64,000 nucleotides of DNA from an uncultured Collinsella sp. (lineage in GTDB: Bacteria; Actinomycetota; Coriobacteriia; Coriobacteriales; Coriobacteriaceae), in NCBI GenBank assembly GCA_937925715.1, contig CALAMG010000004.1:62001-126000 (forward strand), read 5' to 3'. How positions within the stretch are numbered: position 1 is the first letter of the stretch; every line of letters starts with the position of its first letter. Position numbers and translations under genes: made by a program. The notes beneath the pieces are model-generated. The model was not told the origin of the DNA and did not search any database. It saw only the letters and a program-made list of their open reading frames with translations. Positions 40,428 to 48,461 of this stretch are shown here, piece after piece.

Positions 40428-41719
40428 TGGTCGGCGATATAGCCCAAAGCGACGGCGGTATAAGCCGCGGCACCGAGGGGAAGCTCGGCATCGTTAAAAC
40501 GCGCCTTGGGATGGTGCTGGGCAAAGTGTTCGTCCGTGTCGGCTACGGCCGCGCCCACGGTAAAGTACGCACTCGGAATCTCGCTCGAGATAAGCGCGAA
40601 GTCCTCACTCGCCATGGCATGGAAAAGCGGCAAGAAAGCCGCCTTGGGCAGCACTGCGCCCACGTAGCCAAGCGACGCCTGAGTCATATCGCTGTCGAGC
40701 ACAAGCGGCGGAACATCCGAAAGCGTCTCGATGGTCGCCGGCGTACGATATGTTGTGGCAACGCCGTTAACGACCTCCGCGATGCGGGTCTTGAGGTGCT
40801 CCATGAGCTCAACATCGAAGCCGCGCAGCGTTCCCTCGAGCACGCAGGTGTCGGGGATGACGTTGGCCGCCAAGCCGCCAGCAAACTTACCAACGGTAAG
40901 TGCGACTTCCTTGGCCGCCGGCACCTCGCGGGCGATAAGCTCCTGGAGCGCCAGGTGCACATGGACGCCGGCCGCGATGGGGTCGATGCAGATCTCGGGG
41001 CTCGAGCCATGGCCGCCCTTGCCCTGGAGCGTGACGCGGAAACCGTACACGCCCGAAAGCGCCGGACTGCCGTAGAGCACCAGGCCAAGCGGCGACTGGC
41101 TGTTGACATGCATGGCAAAGGCCGCCTGAGGACGCGGGTTCTCGAGCAAGCCGTCGGCGATGGCAGCGCGTGCCCCCTCAAAGGTCTCCTCGCCCGGCTG
41201 GAACAGCAGTTTGACGGTGGCATTGGCGTCGACGAGCTCGGCCTCGCGAGCCTTGAGCAGGCGAGCCGCACCAAGCAGCGCCGTCGCGTGCATATCGTGA
41301 CCGCAAGCGTGCATGCAGCCGTTGGTGGATGCAAAGGGCTCGCCGGATTCCTCGGCAACGGGCAGGGCATCCATATCGCCTCGGAGCATGACGACCGTTC
41401 CGGCCTGCTCGTCCTTGCACGTGCCATTGCCCTGAGCGGCCGCGGCCGCACCGGCACCGATCAGGCCAACGACGCAGGAACCGTCGACGAGCGTGGTATG
41501 GGGGATGTCCATCTCGTCCAGACGTGCCTGGATATAGGCAGACGTCTGCGGAAGATTGTTACCGAGCTCAGGCATCTGGTGTAGATCGTGTCGCCACGCA
41601 GCGAGCTCGTCTGCAAAAGCCTGAGCTTCTGCGACAAGACCGTCACCGATAGCGGTCTGCGCCGCTGTGGTAGCCTGAGGCGCTGGTTGCGGTTGAAAAT
41701 CGGACAGAGCTGGTGCCAT
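40421..41719 (-). CDS. M20-family amidohydrolase/peptidase
   Basis: A 432-residue metallohydrolase of the M20D (hippurate/aminoacyl hydrolase) group, which removes acyl groups from amino acids or splits small peptides. Motifs: RHDLHQMPELG, GDMDALPV, HACGHDMHATALLGAA with the metal ligands, and FQPGEET. It has a normal dimerisation domain (GKGGHGSSPE). It carries an Ala/Gln-rich N-terminal leader of about 25 residues. ATG at 41719 with TGGAGGG; the longer frame to 42190 overlaps the EamA gene and is not real. Confidence 0.9.
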   Translation of the reverse strand: MAPALSDFQPQPAPQATTAAQTAIGDGLVAEAQAFADELAAWRHDLHQMPELGNNLPQTSAYIQARLDEMDIPHTTLVDGSCVVGLIGAGAAAAAQGNGTCKDEQAGTVVMLRGDMDALPVAEESGEPFASTNGCMHACGHDMHATALLGAARLLKAREAELVDANATVKLLFQPGEETFEGARAAIADGLLENPRPQAAFAMHVNSQSPLGLVLYGSPALSGVYGFRVTLQGKGGHGSSPEICIDPIAAGVHVHLALQELIAREVPAAKEVALTVGKFAGGLAANVIPDTCVLEGTLRGFDVELMEHLKTRIAEVVNGVATTYRTPATIETLSDVPPLVLDSDMTQASLGYVGAVLPKAAFLPLFHAMASEDFALISSEIPSAYFTVGAAVADTDEHFAQHHPKARFNDAELPLGAAAYTAVALGYIADHR

Positions 41720-41796
41720 AGATGCCCTCCAGTAACGTTTTTGCAGCACGCACTTTGATAGCGTAAAGTGCAAGGCACAACTGTAAGGGCATGACA

Positions 41797-41823
41797 TAAA
41801 AAATGCCGCCCTGAGAGGGCGGC
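41797..41823 (-). terminator. terminator of the EamA transporter gene
   Basis: GCCGCCCT pairs with AGGGCGGC around GAG, followed by ATTTTTTATG on the transcribed strand. It lies just past the transporter stop (41836). Confidence 0.85.
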
Positions 41824-41835
41824 GCAACAAGTTGT

Positions 41836-42819
41836 TTACAATTGCGGGCGAGATTTTCGGCGCAAGAAATCGAAATGCGTCTCGCTCAAGATAATCGAAA
41901 GAAAGATGAGCGCGAAGCCGGCGAGCAGGCGCGAGGTGAGCGCCTCCCCCATCAGCAGCACCGAGAACAGCACACCCGAAGGCGACTCCATCGAAAGGAG
42001 CAACGAGCCCGTTGAGGCCGGGACATGCGCCAGGCCGACGTTTTGGATGAGCAGAGCCACACACGTACAGCCCACCGATAGAAACGCCATCACACCGATA
42101 AAGCTCGGCGTCCACACGGACGCGGGCGCTTGGGTCTCGAATAGCAGCGACGTTGCCAAGCTCAAGACGCCATTGCCCACAAACATCCAAAATGTGATGA
42201 CGTTGATGTCCATCTTGCGACCGTATTTGGCCGTCACCGCCATCTGGATGGCAAAGAAGACCGCACCGCCCAGTGTGATGACATCGCCGACATTGAACTC
42301 GACGCTATCGAGCGCCACCAGACCAATGCCCGCCAGGCACAGCAACGCGGCGCCCAAGTTGTAACGGGTAAGCTTTTCGCCGCTTAGGACGTAGCTCGCA
42401 AACGGCACGAGGATGCAATAGGTACCCGTCAAAAATGCACTCTTGCCCGCCGTGGTCTGTGCCAGGCCAATCGTCTGCAAACCGTACGCGCCCCACATAA
42501 GTGCGCCCATACCAAGTCCGACGATAAGGTTGCGGGCATTAAAGTGCGCGATGATGCGTTTGTGGAAGATGGCAAACATAACCAGCGAAGCCGGAAGAAA
42601 ACGAATATAGAGCAGTTCGAACACCGGAATGGTGTCGAGCGCATCTTTCATGGTGGTAAAGGAATAGCCCCAGATGACCGCCACCGATAGCAGCAAGACC
42701 TTCCAGAAGAACGGGGAACGCGCGCCGGCGCCGCGGGAGGTGCCGCCGGCGCCCAGGTCCTCCCGTGCGACAGGGCTATCGGGCATGTTTTCGATTTCGT
42801 TGGCAGCGTATTGGGCCAT
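41836..42819 (-). CDS. EamA/DMT-family transporter
   Basis: A 327-residue membrane protein with ten predicted helices in two EamA repeats, after a 36-residue hydrophilic N-terminus. Drug/metabolite transporters of this kind export amino acids, nucleosides or similar small molecules. The signature SAFLTGTYCILVPFASYVL and the second repeat ending are typical. ATG at 42819 with GAGGATG. It may be co-expressed with the amidohydrolase downstream, although a terminator separates them. Confidence 0.88.
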   Translation of the reverse strand: MAQYAANEIENMPDSPVAREDLGAGGTSRGAGARSPFFWKVLLLSVAVIWGYSFTTMKDALDTIPVFELLYIRFLPASLVMFAIFHKRIIAHFNARNLIVGLGMGALMWGAYGLQTIGLAQTTAGKSAFLTGTYCILVPFASYVLSGEKLTRYNLGAALLCLAGIGLVALDSVEFNVGDVITLGGAVFFAIQMAVTAKYGRKMDINVITFWMFVGNGVLSLATSLLFETQAPASVWTPSFIGVMAFLSVGCTCVALLIQNVGLAHVPASTGSLLLSMESPSGVLFSVLLMGEALTSRLLAGFALIFLSIILSETHFDFLRRKSRPQL

Positions 42820-42888
42820 GGAACATCCTCACACTCAATCTGGGCGTGGTGTCCGCACGCGTATGGCTGCGTGCCGCCTCATGGTCAA

Positions 42889-42926
42889 ATAAAAACAGGG
42901 CGCACCGGACCCCCGGCACGCCCCGC
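42889..42926 (-). terminator. terminator of the YhgE/Pip gene pair
   Basis: On the minus strand GGGGCGTGCCGGG pairs imperfectly with TCCGGTGCGCCC and is followed by TGTTTTTATT. It is about 95 bp past the stop of the second YhgE/Pip gene. Confidence 0.65.
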
Positions 42927-43020
42927 TACTGTAACAACAACCAACGTTGCATCGCAATCCAGCATAATAAAGTGTCAAACTGGAAGACCTCGATGTTCCG
43001 ACGGCGTTTACGTGGCTGAA

Positions 43021-45210
43021 CTAGATCAACTTAGTTGATTCCAGCTTTTCGATGATCCAGTCGTTGGCTTTGATGACCGGACGGCGGAAGATGACGCCCA
43101 GGGCCAGCGACGGAATCAGATAGCTCGCCAAGATGCCCAGCTCAACCCAGTACTCCATATGGTAGGCGCCAGCCATGGCGGCATGCATGGCGTTAATGCC
43201 ATGGGTAAACGGCAGGAACGGATAGATCGCCTGGAACACAGGGCCGGTCATCTCGATGGGGAACGTACCGCCCGAACCGCCGACCTGCATGACCAGCAGC
43301 ACAACGGCCAAAGCCTTGCCGATATCGCCAAACGACACCGTAAGCGTGTAGACGATATTGGAGAACACGAGACTCGCGACCCAGCCCGCCAGCACAAACT
43401 GCAGCGGGTTGTCGCACTGGATGCCAAAGAACAGGATGTCGCCCGCGCACACGAGCGTTGCCTGCAGCAGAGCCAAACCGCCAAAGAACAAGTAACGACC
43501 CAGGTAGATCTCGTGTAGGCGTACGGGGATGAGCTCGTTGATAAGCTCATCGTCAACCGACACCTTCATCATGGCCGCCAGCACGATCGAGCCGACCCAG
43601 AGCGACAGAATCGTGTAGAACGGCGCCATGGCCGAGCCGTAGTTGCGGATCGGATAGACCGGTTTGCGATCGAGCGCGACGGGACCGGAAAGCGACACGG
43701 CCAAACCCTCGGGATCGTTGCCAATCATCGTCTTGATCGTGGCAAGGTCGTCCGACATCAGGGCGCCATCGAGCTCATCCTTAAACGCACTGATCTTATC
43801 GGACGCTTCACCTAGCTGATCGGAAGCCTTGTTGACCAGCTTGGCGGCCTTGGAGAGGCCCTTCGCCAACGAGCCGGATGCGTCGGTCAGGCCGCCTACG
43901 GCGCTATCCAGGTCGCCCGAGATGCCATCAAGCGAGTCCAGAATGCCCGAAACCGTCTTCTTGAGCTCCTTGGCCTTAACCGAGAACGTGGAATCGTAAT
44001 CGGATTTGGCACCCGCGATGCCGGCCTTGGCATCAGCGATGGCCTGATCGACCTCGGCACGCAAGTTGTTGACCTCGGCCATGCTATCGGAGAGAGACTT
44101 CGCGGTAGCCGCCAGATCCTTGGCATTGTTGCGGTACTCAACGGCGATTCTGCCCAGCGACGTCGCGGCGGACTTGAGGCCGTCCTTCAAATTCTCATCG
44201 CTCACCTGGTCGGCAAGGCTGCGGAGCTGATCGGCCATCGCATCGATATCCTTGGCGCGCGCATTGAGGGCCGCAGCGGCATCGTTGAGTTGGGACACCG
44301 TAAGGTCGACATGCTGGTTTGCGGTGTCGAACGCCTTCGCGAGCTCGGCAGACACATTGTCGAACGAACCCGCACTTCCATCGATTGCGGCATCGATGGC
44401 ATCGTTTGCCGCCTTAAGCGCTTCTTTGGAATCATCGATGCCGCTTTTGGCATGTTCCATGAGCTGCTTTGTCGACTCATCGACGGCACCGGTCTGCTTG
44501 AGCATGCCGCTCGCCGACGTCAGCGAATCGGACGTGGAGCTCAAAATGCCCGCCAGCGACGAAGCATTTGCCTGAACGTCTCGCAGGTCCTCAATCGAAT
44601 CGCCAAGCGTCGAGGACAGGTTGGCGATAAAGTTGCTGACCTGGTCGGTGCTCATGTAATCGAGCAGGCTGGACACCGTCTTAAGACCGATGCTCGTAAT
44701 GGTCTCGGTAAAAGTTTCGTTAACCTGGCTCTGAACGGCACTCGAACCCTTCTCGGTCACGATCTGCGCAATGGCGTTGGCCTTCTGGTTCTCGTAAAAC
44801 TCGATATCGGCGTGTTTCACGTCGGTCGAGAAAAGCGTCATCATGTCAGCGCTAAACGTTTTGGGGATAACGACGGCAGCATAGTACGCGCCCGACTTAA
44901 CGCCCTCGATAGCCTTTTCGCGATTGTTGAGCACAACCCAATCGAAGCTCTCGTTGCCGCGTAGGGTGGCGGTCACGTTTTCGCCCACGTTAACCTCGAC
45001 GGGGATCAAATCGCTCTCGTAACCCTCATCGGTGTTGACCACGGCGATCTTAAGATTGCCGGTGTTGCCGTACGGATCCCAGCTGCCGGCGATGTTAAAC
45101 CACGCGTACAGACACGGTACGATAATGAGGCCCATCACGACAACCAAGCCGATCACGGAGCGAGACACGTTTTGGACATCGCGCTTAAACAGATGCAGGA
45201 TGTTCTTCAT
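43021..45210 (-). CDS. YhgE/Pip-family membrane protein (second of pair)
   Basis: A 729-residue protein with one membrane helix at the N-terminus (about 18-38), a large outside domain rich in Ala/Ser/Asp/Lys heptads that should form coiled coils (about 180-470), and five to six C-terminal helices of ABC-2 type (about 505-715). This is the YhgE/phage infection protein layout; relatives act as phage receptors or accompany type VII-like secretion. Its ATG directly follows the stop of the partner gene (TAAATG), with AGGAGGTGAGG as RBS. The function here is unknown. Confidence 0.88.
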   Translation of the reverse strand: MKNILHLFKRDVQNVSRSVIGLVVVMGLIIVPCLYAWFNIAGSWDPYGNTGNLKIAVVNTDEGYESDLIPVEVNVGENVTATLRGNESFDWVVLNNREKAIEGVKSGAYYAAVVIPKTFSADMMTLFSTDVKHADIEFYENQKANAIAQIVTEKGSSAVQSQVNETFTETITSIGLKTVSSLLDYMSTDQVSNFIANLSSTLGDSIEDLRDVQANASSLAGILSSTSDSLTSASGMLKQTGAVDESTKQLMEHAKSGIDDSKEALKAANDAIDAAIDGSAGSFDNVSAELAKAFDTANQHVDLTVSQLNDAAAALNARAKDIDAMADQLRSLADQVSDENLKDGLKSAATSLGRIAVEYRNNAKDLAATAKSLSDSMAEVNNLRAEVDQAIADAKAGIAGAKSDYDSTFSVKAKELKKTVSGILDSLDGISGDLDSAVGGLTDASGSLAKGLSKAAKLVNKASDQLGEASDKISAFKDELDGALMSDDLATIKTMIGNDPEGLAVSLSGPVALDRKPVYPIRNYGSAMAPFYTILSLWVGSIVLAAMMKVSVDDELINELIPVRLHEIYLGRYLFFGGLALLQATLVCAGDILFFGIQCDNPLQFVLAGWVASLVFSNIVYTLTVSFGDIGKALAVVLLVMQVGGSGGTFPIEMTGPVFQAIYPFLPFTHGINAMHAAMAGAYHMEYWVELGILASYLIPSLALGVIFRRPVIKANDWIIEKLESTKLI

Positions 45211-47991
45211 TTATGCCTCACCTCCTTTGGAGTGCTTGCCAAGCGCGGTGGTATCTCCATCATTTGTGGCTGTGCTGTCGCTGCCCTGAGATTTATGGTG
45301 CGAGCCGATATGCGGCAAGCGGCCCGTGGACTGATCGCCGCCCTTGGCACCACGCTCGCTGGCGTTGAGGCCAAACATGTGGCGGGCGGCAGGAATGGCG
45401 GCCGTGTGTTCGCGCATCTCGCGACGCAGGTCCTCATCCGAAAGCGCCGAGATGCGCATCTGGGTATTGAGGCTCGCTCGGATATATTCGATATTGATCA
45501 GCCAGCCGCAGATGGCAATAACCGAGATGATCCAAATGACAAGCAGGATGATCTTGCCGTTATTGTCGATATCGAGAACCGTCGACAGGACAAAGAGCAG
45601 GACCTGAACGCCCACCACGGCGGCAAAACCGCCCTTGATGTAGTACGGGTAGCGATGTTCAAAGGCGACCGCATGATCGAGCAGTTCGCGACGGTACGAA
45701 TCGGAATCGAGCATGACGCGCATGGCCGTGCGCAGCGAGTAGCGCTGGCGCGGCAGGTCGTTGGACTCGCAAATCATCATACCGGTCGTGGAGAGCTGTT
45801 TATCAAAGAGCAGGTTAAGGTTGAGCAGCAGCGGACGCAGCTGCAGGCCGATAAAGAGCGCCACGATCAAGAACACGCCCAGAATGCACAGGTTAAACAG
45901 GTAGTTGAACGAATACATGCCGCCGACCGTCTCGCGCAGCAGATTGATGCCGTAGGTAAAGGGCAGCAGCGGGTGCAGCCACTGGAAGAAGCCTGGCATC
46001 ATCTCGATGGGGTACATGCCCGACGAACCCGGGATCTGCACGATAACCAGAATGACGCCGATAGCCTTGCCGATATGCTTAAACGTGGTGGACAGCGCAT
46101 AGATGATATTGACGTAGGTGAACGAGATGGCGATGCCGCCCAGCACGAACAGCAGCGGGCTGACGCACTGCACGCCGATCACCAGATCGCCTACCGTAAC
46201 GATGATGGCCTGCAACGCGCCCAGGATCACCAGGAGCAACCAGCGGCCAAAGTAGCCCTGACGCGCGGTAAAGCTGCCGATGCCTTCGCGGTCGACCTCG
46301 AGCTTGTAGATGGCGATAAGCACGTAGCCGCCCACCCACAGCGCCAGATTGGTATAGAACGGGGCAATGCCCGAACCAAAGCTCTTGACCGGGTAAATTG
46401 ACTTTGAGGTCAGCTCGACCGGAGATGCCATGAAGTCTGCAACATCATCGACGTCGACGCCCATCAGGCCGGCCAGCTCGCCCATGGACTCGGAGGTCTG
46501 TAGCGCCGCGATGTCGTTGGCGGCGGTTGCGAGCTTGTCCTGGACCTTGGCAAGCGAGGCATCGGTCTGGGACAGCGTGGTCTTGGCCTGACCGAGCGTG
46601 GCGTTGAGTTGCGAAAGTGTACCGCGCGCACTTGCAATAGTAGGCGTGAGGCCAGACACGATTCCCGTCAGATCACCCGAGACGGCGGCAAACGAATCAA
46701 GTGCGCTCGAGACCTTCGGCAGCGCGTTTTGACCCAGGTCCGTCTGAGCCTGGCCAAGGTTGGTCGCACCGGTCTGAATTGCATTATTGATAGCGTCGCT
46801 GGCACCCGAGACGGCCGCAGCGTCATTCGCCATGGCGCTCGACTGCGCAGACAGACCGTCCTTGATGCTCTGAAGCTTTTCATTCTGCTCGCGGAGCAAA
46901 TCGATGATCGATACAATGCGCGCGTCAATTTCCTTGGAACCTGTCGACGTGTCATTGACGAGAATTTCCAAGTGCCCGATAACGGCCTTATTGTGGTCGA
47001 TCGTCGCTTGGAGAGACTCAAGCGAGTTGTCGATACGGGTAGTCGTAGATGCGACCGTGCCCGTCAGCTTGCCAATCGCAGCGTTTGCGGAGGCTGACGT
47101 CTTGGTGAGCGCAAGGCTGCCTTCCGAGAGCGCCTTGGAGAGCGAGGCGACAGAGCTGCCCGCCGTGGCGCGAGCCTCGCCCAGCAGGTCATTGCCCTGG
47201 GAGATCGCCTGCGTCAGCGACGGCGCCTGACCCTGCAGACCGGCAAGTGCCGCATCTGCCGAGGCAATGGAACCACTCGTCTTATCGATGGCGGCATTCA
47301 TGTCGCCAATCGAATCACGCACTTCGCCCAACGTATCGGAAGCCTCTGATACCGAACCGGCCAACGAATCCTGAGTCTGGGTTGCCTTGTCCTTTAAATC
47401 GACTCCGGCATCCTTGGCAATACTGGCAACGGTCTCGCCCACCGTGGAGACAAATTCCGAGTTGATCTGCTCCTCGATGGTGTTTGCACCGGTGTCGGTA
47501 ACCTTGGGCGCAATAGCGCTCTTCTTCTCATTGACGTAGTACGTAAGCTTGGGCTGATGGTAGTTGCCGTCGAGCATCGAAACCAGGTTATCCGAGAAGT
47601 TCTTGGGGACTACGATGGCCGCATAGTACTCACCGCTCTCGACGCCCTCTTTGGCATCGGCCGCAGAATCGACGAAGGTCCAGCCCAGCTGATCGTTCTC
47701 CTTGAGCTGATCGACGACCTGATCGCCCGCGTTGAGCTCGCCCACCAGGTCGTTTTGGGTGCCCCGATCGTTGTTGGCGATGGCAATCTTGATGCCCTGG
47801 GTGTTTCCGTACGGATCCCAGTTGGCCACGATGTTGTACCAGGCATACAGCGAGGGAATAACGCACACGCCAAGGGTAACCACCAAGGCGACGGGGTTTA
47901 CAAGCAGTCGCTTAATGTCGCGCTTAAATATCGCAAAGGAGACCTTTGCATTGGATAGTTTGCTGCCGAGACTCACGCTTGGACCATCCAT
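45211..47991 (-). CDS. YhgE/Pip-family membrane protein (first of pair)
   Basis: A protein of about 926 residues with the same architecture as its neighbour: N-terminal helix (VALVVTLGVCVIPSLYAWYN), a long coiled-coil-rich outside domain, and a C-terminal six-helix ABC-2-like part. It then has an added region: a further pair of helices (near FAAVVGVQVLLFVLS and IILLVIWIISVIAICGWLIN) and a His/Ser/Gly-rich cytoplasmic tail. The start is uncertain: ATG 47991, ATG 48027 or a GTG near 47976; none has a strong RBS. It is coupled to the next gene with no gap, so the pair probably forms one complex. Confidence 0.85.
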   Translation of the reverse strand: MDGPSVSLGSKLSNAKVSFAIFKRDIKRLLVNPVALVVTLGVCVIPSLYAWYNIVANWDPYGNTQGIKIAIANNDRGTQNDLVGELNAGDQVVDQLKENDQLGWTFVDSAADAKEGVESGEYYAAIVVPKNFSDNLVSMLDGNYHQPKLTYYVNEKKSAIAPKVTDTGANTIEEQINSEFVSTVGETVASIAKDAGVDLKDKATQTQDSLAGSVSEASDTLGEVRDSIGDMNAAIDKTSGSIASADAALAGLQGQAPSLTQAISQGNDLLGEARATAGSSVASLSKALSEGSLALTKTSASANAAIGKLTGTVASTTTRIDNSLESLQATIDHNKAVIGHLEILVNDTSTGSKEIDARIVSIIDLLREQNEKLQSIKDGLSAQSSAMANDAAAVSGASDAINNAIQTGATNLGQAQTDLGQNALPKVSSALDSFAAVSGDLTGIVSGLTPTIASARGTLSQLNATLGQAKTTLSQTDASLAKVQDKLATAANDIAALQTSESMGELAGLMGVDVDDVADFMASPVELTSKSIYPVKSFGSGIAPFYTNLALWVGGYVLIAIYKLEVDREGIGSFTARQGYFGRWLLLVILGALQAIIVTVGDLVIGVQCVSPLLFVLGGIAISFTYVNIIYALSTTFKHIGKAIGVILVIVQIPGSSGMYPIEMMPGFFQWLHPLLPFTYGINLLRETVGGMYSFNYLFNLCILGVFLIVALFIGLQLRPLLLNLNLLFDKQLSTTGMMICESNDLPRQRYSLRTAMRVMLDSDSYRRELLDHAVAFEHRYPYYIKGGFAAVVGVQVLLFVLSTVLDIDNNGKIILLVIWIISVIAICGWLINIEYIRASLNTQMRISALSDEDLRREMREHTAAIPAARHMFGLNASERGAKGGDQSTGRLPHIGSHHKSQGSDSTATNDGDTTALGKHSKGGEA

Positions 47992-48107
47992 CCTGTCGTT
48001 GAATCGAATCGTACTATCGATAACCATTGTACGTAAGCGCTTTAGCGTCTCAGAGCACAATGGTATTGAGTTTTGCGGGTAGCAATATACTACGAAGACG
48101 AATTAAC

Positions 48108-48119
48108 GTACAGTTGTAC
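48108..48119 (-). promoter_or_regulatory. possible operator before the YhgE/Pip pair
   Basis: GTACAGTTGTAC has 5-bp palindromic arms and the surroundings are AT-rich (TAGTATATT nearby on the coding strand). It resembles a TetR-type site. Relatives of yhgE are often next to TetR genes, but none is adjacent here. Confidence 0.35.
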
Positions 48120-48276
48120 AGTATCTTTAATTTCAGCAGGTCACAAAACCACAACCCGCACAAATTAGCAATTCAAATAGTCATCGGGGACGTTCTTAAA
48201 CGACTGGTCAAACAAGAACGCCCCCAACGACTAGTTTGGACCACGGTAACATCGATGTTTTAGCAATGCCGGCGAG

Positions 48277-48374
48277 CGGGCGCCAGAGCGAACAAATTGG
48301 CATGAAAAGAGGACGGCATAGACCTTCTGGTCATGCCGTCCTCTTTGAATGACAAGTTGTCGCTCTGGCGCCCG
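48277..48374. repeat. nested hairpin, family A, copy 2
   Basis: Outer arms start CGGGCGCCAGAGCGA and pair with the complement. An internal loop GAAA/TTGA follows, then AGAGGACGGCAT, bulged A, GACC, loop TTCT, GGTC, ATGCCGTCCTCT. The bulge, loop pattern TTNT and GCAT/ATGC pairs are shared with 40338-40427, while the other pairs covary. It is 87 bp past the htpG stop. The 469-bp gap between htpG and the YhgE gene has no open gene. Confidence 0.8.
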
Positions 48375-48433
48375 CGCAGCGTCGACTGGTCCGCCGTTCT
48401 AACGAACGGCGGAACTGAGGGCAGCGTCGGCCG

Positions 48434-48461
48434 GTTACGCGGTTTGGTAAAACCGCGTAAC
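48434..48461 (-). terminator. hairpin at the htpG stop codon
   Basis: GTTACGCGGTTT pairs perfectly with AAACCGCGTAAC around GGTA, beginning at the stop codon. A second small hairpin, CCGCCGTTC TAAC GAACGGCGG, lies at about 48391-48412. There is no T run, so these may slow or protect the 3' end rather than end transcription. Confidence 0.5.

Noticed and set aside
45172..46401. 409-codon open frame on the + strand
   Set aside because: Antisense to the first YhgE/Pip gene, rich in His, Gln and Arg as expected of complement frames in high-GC DNA.
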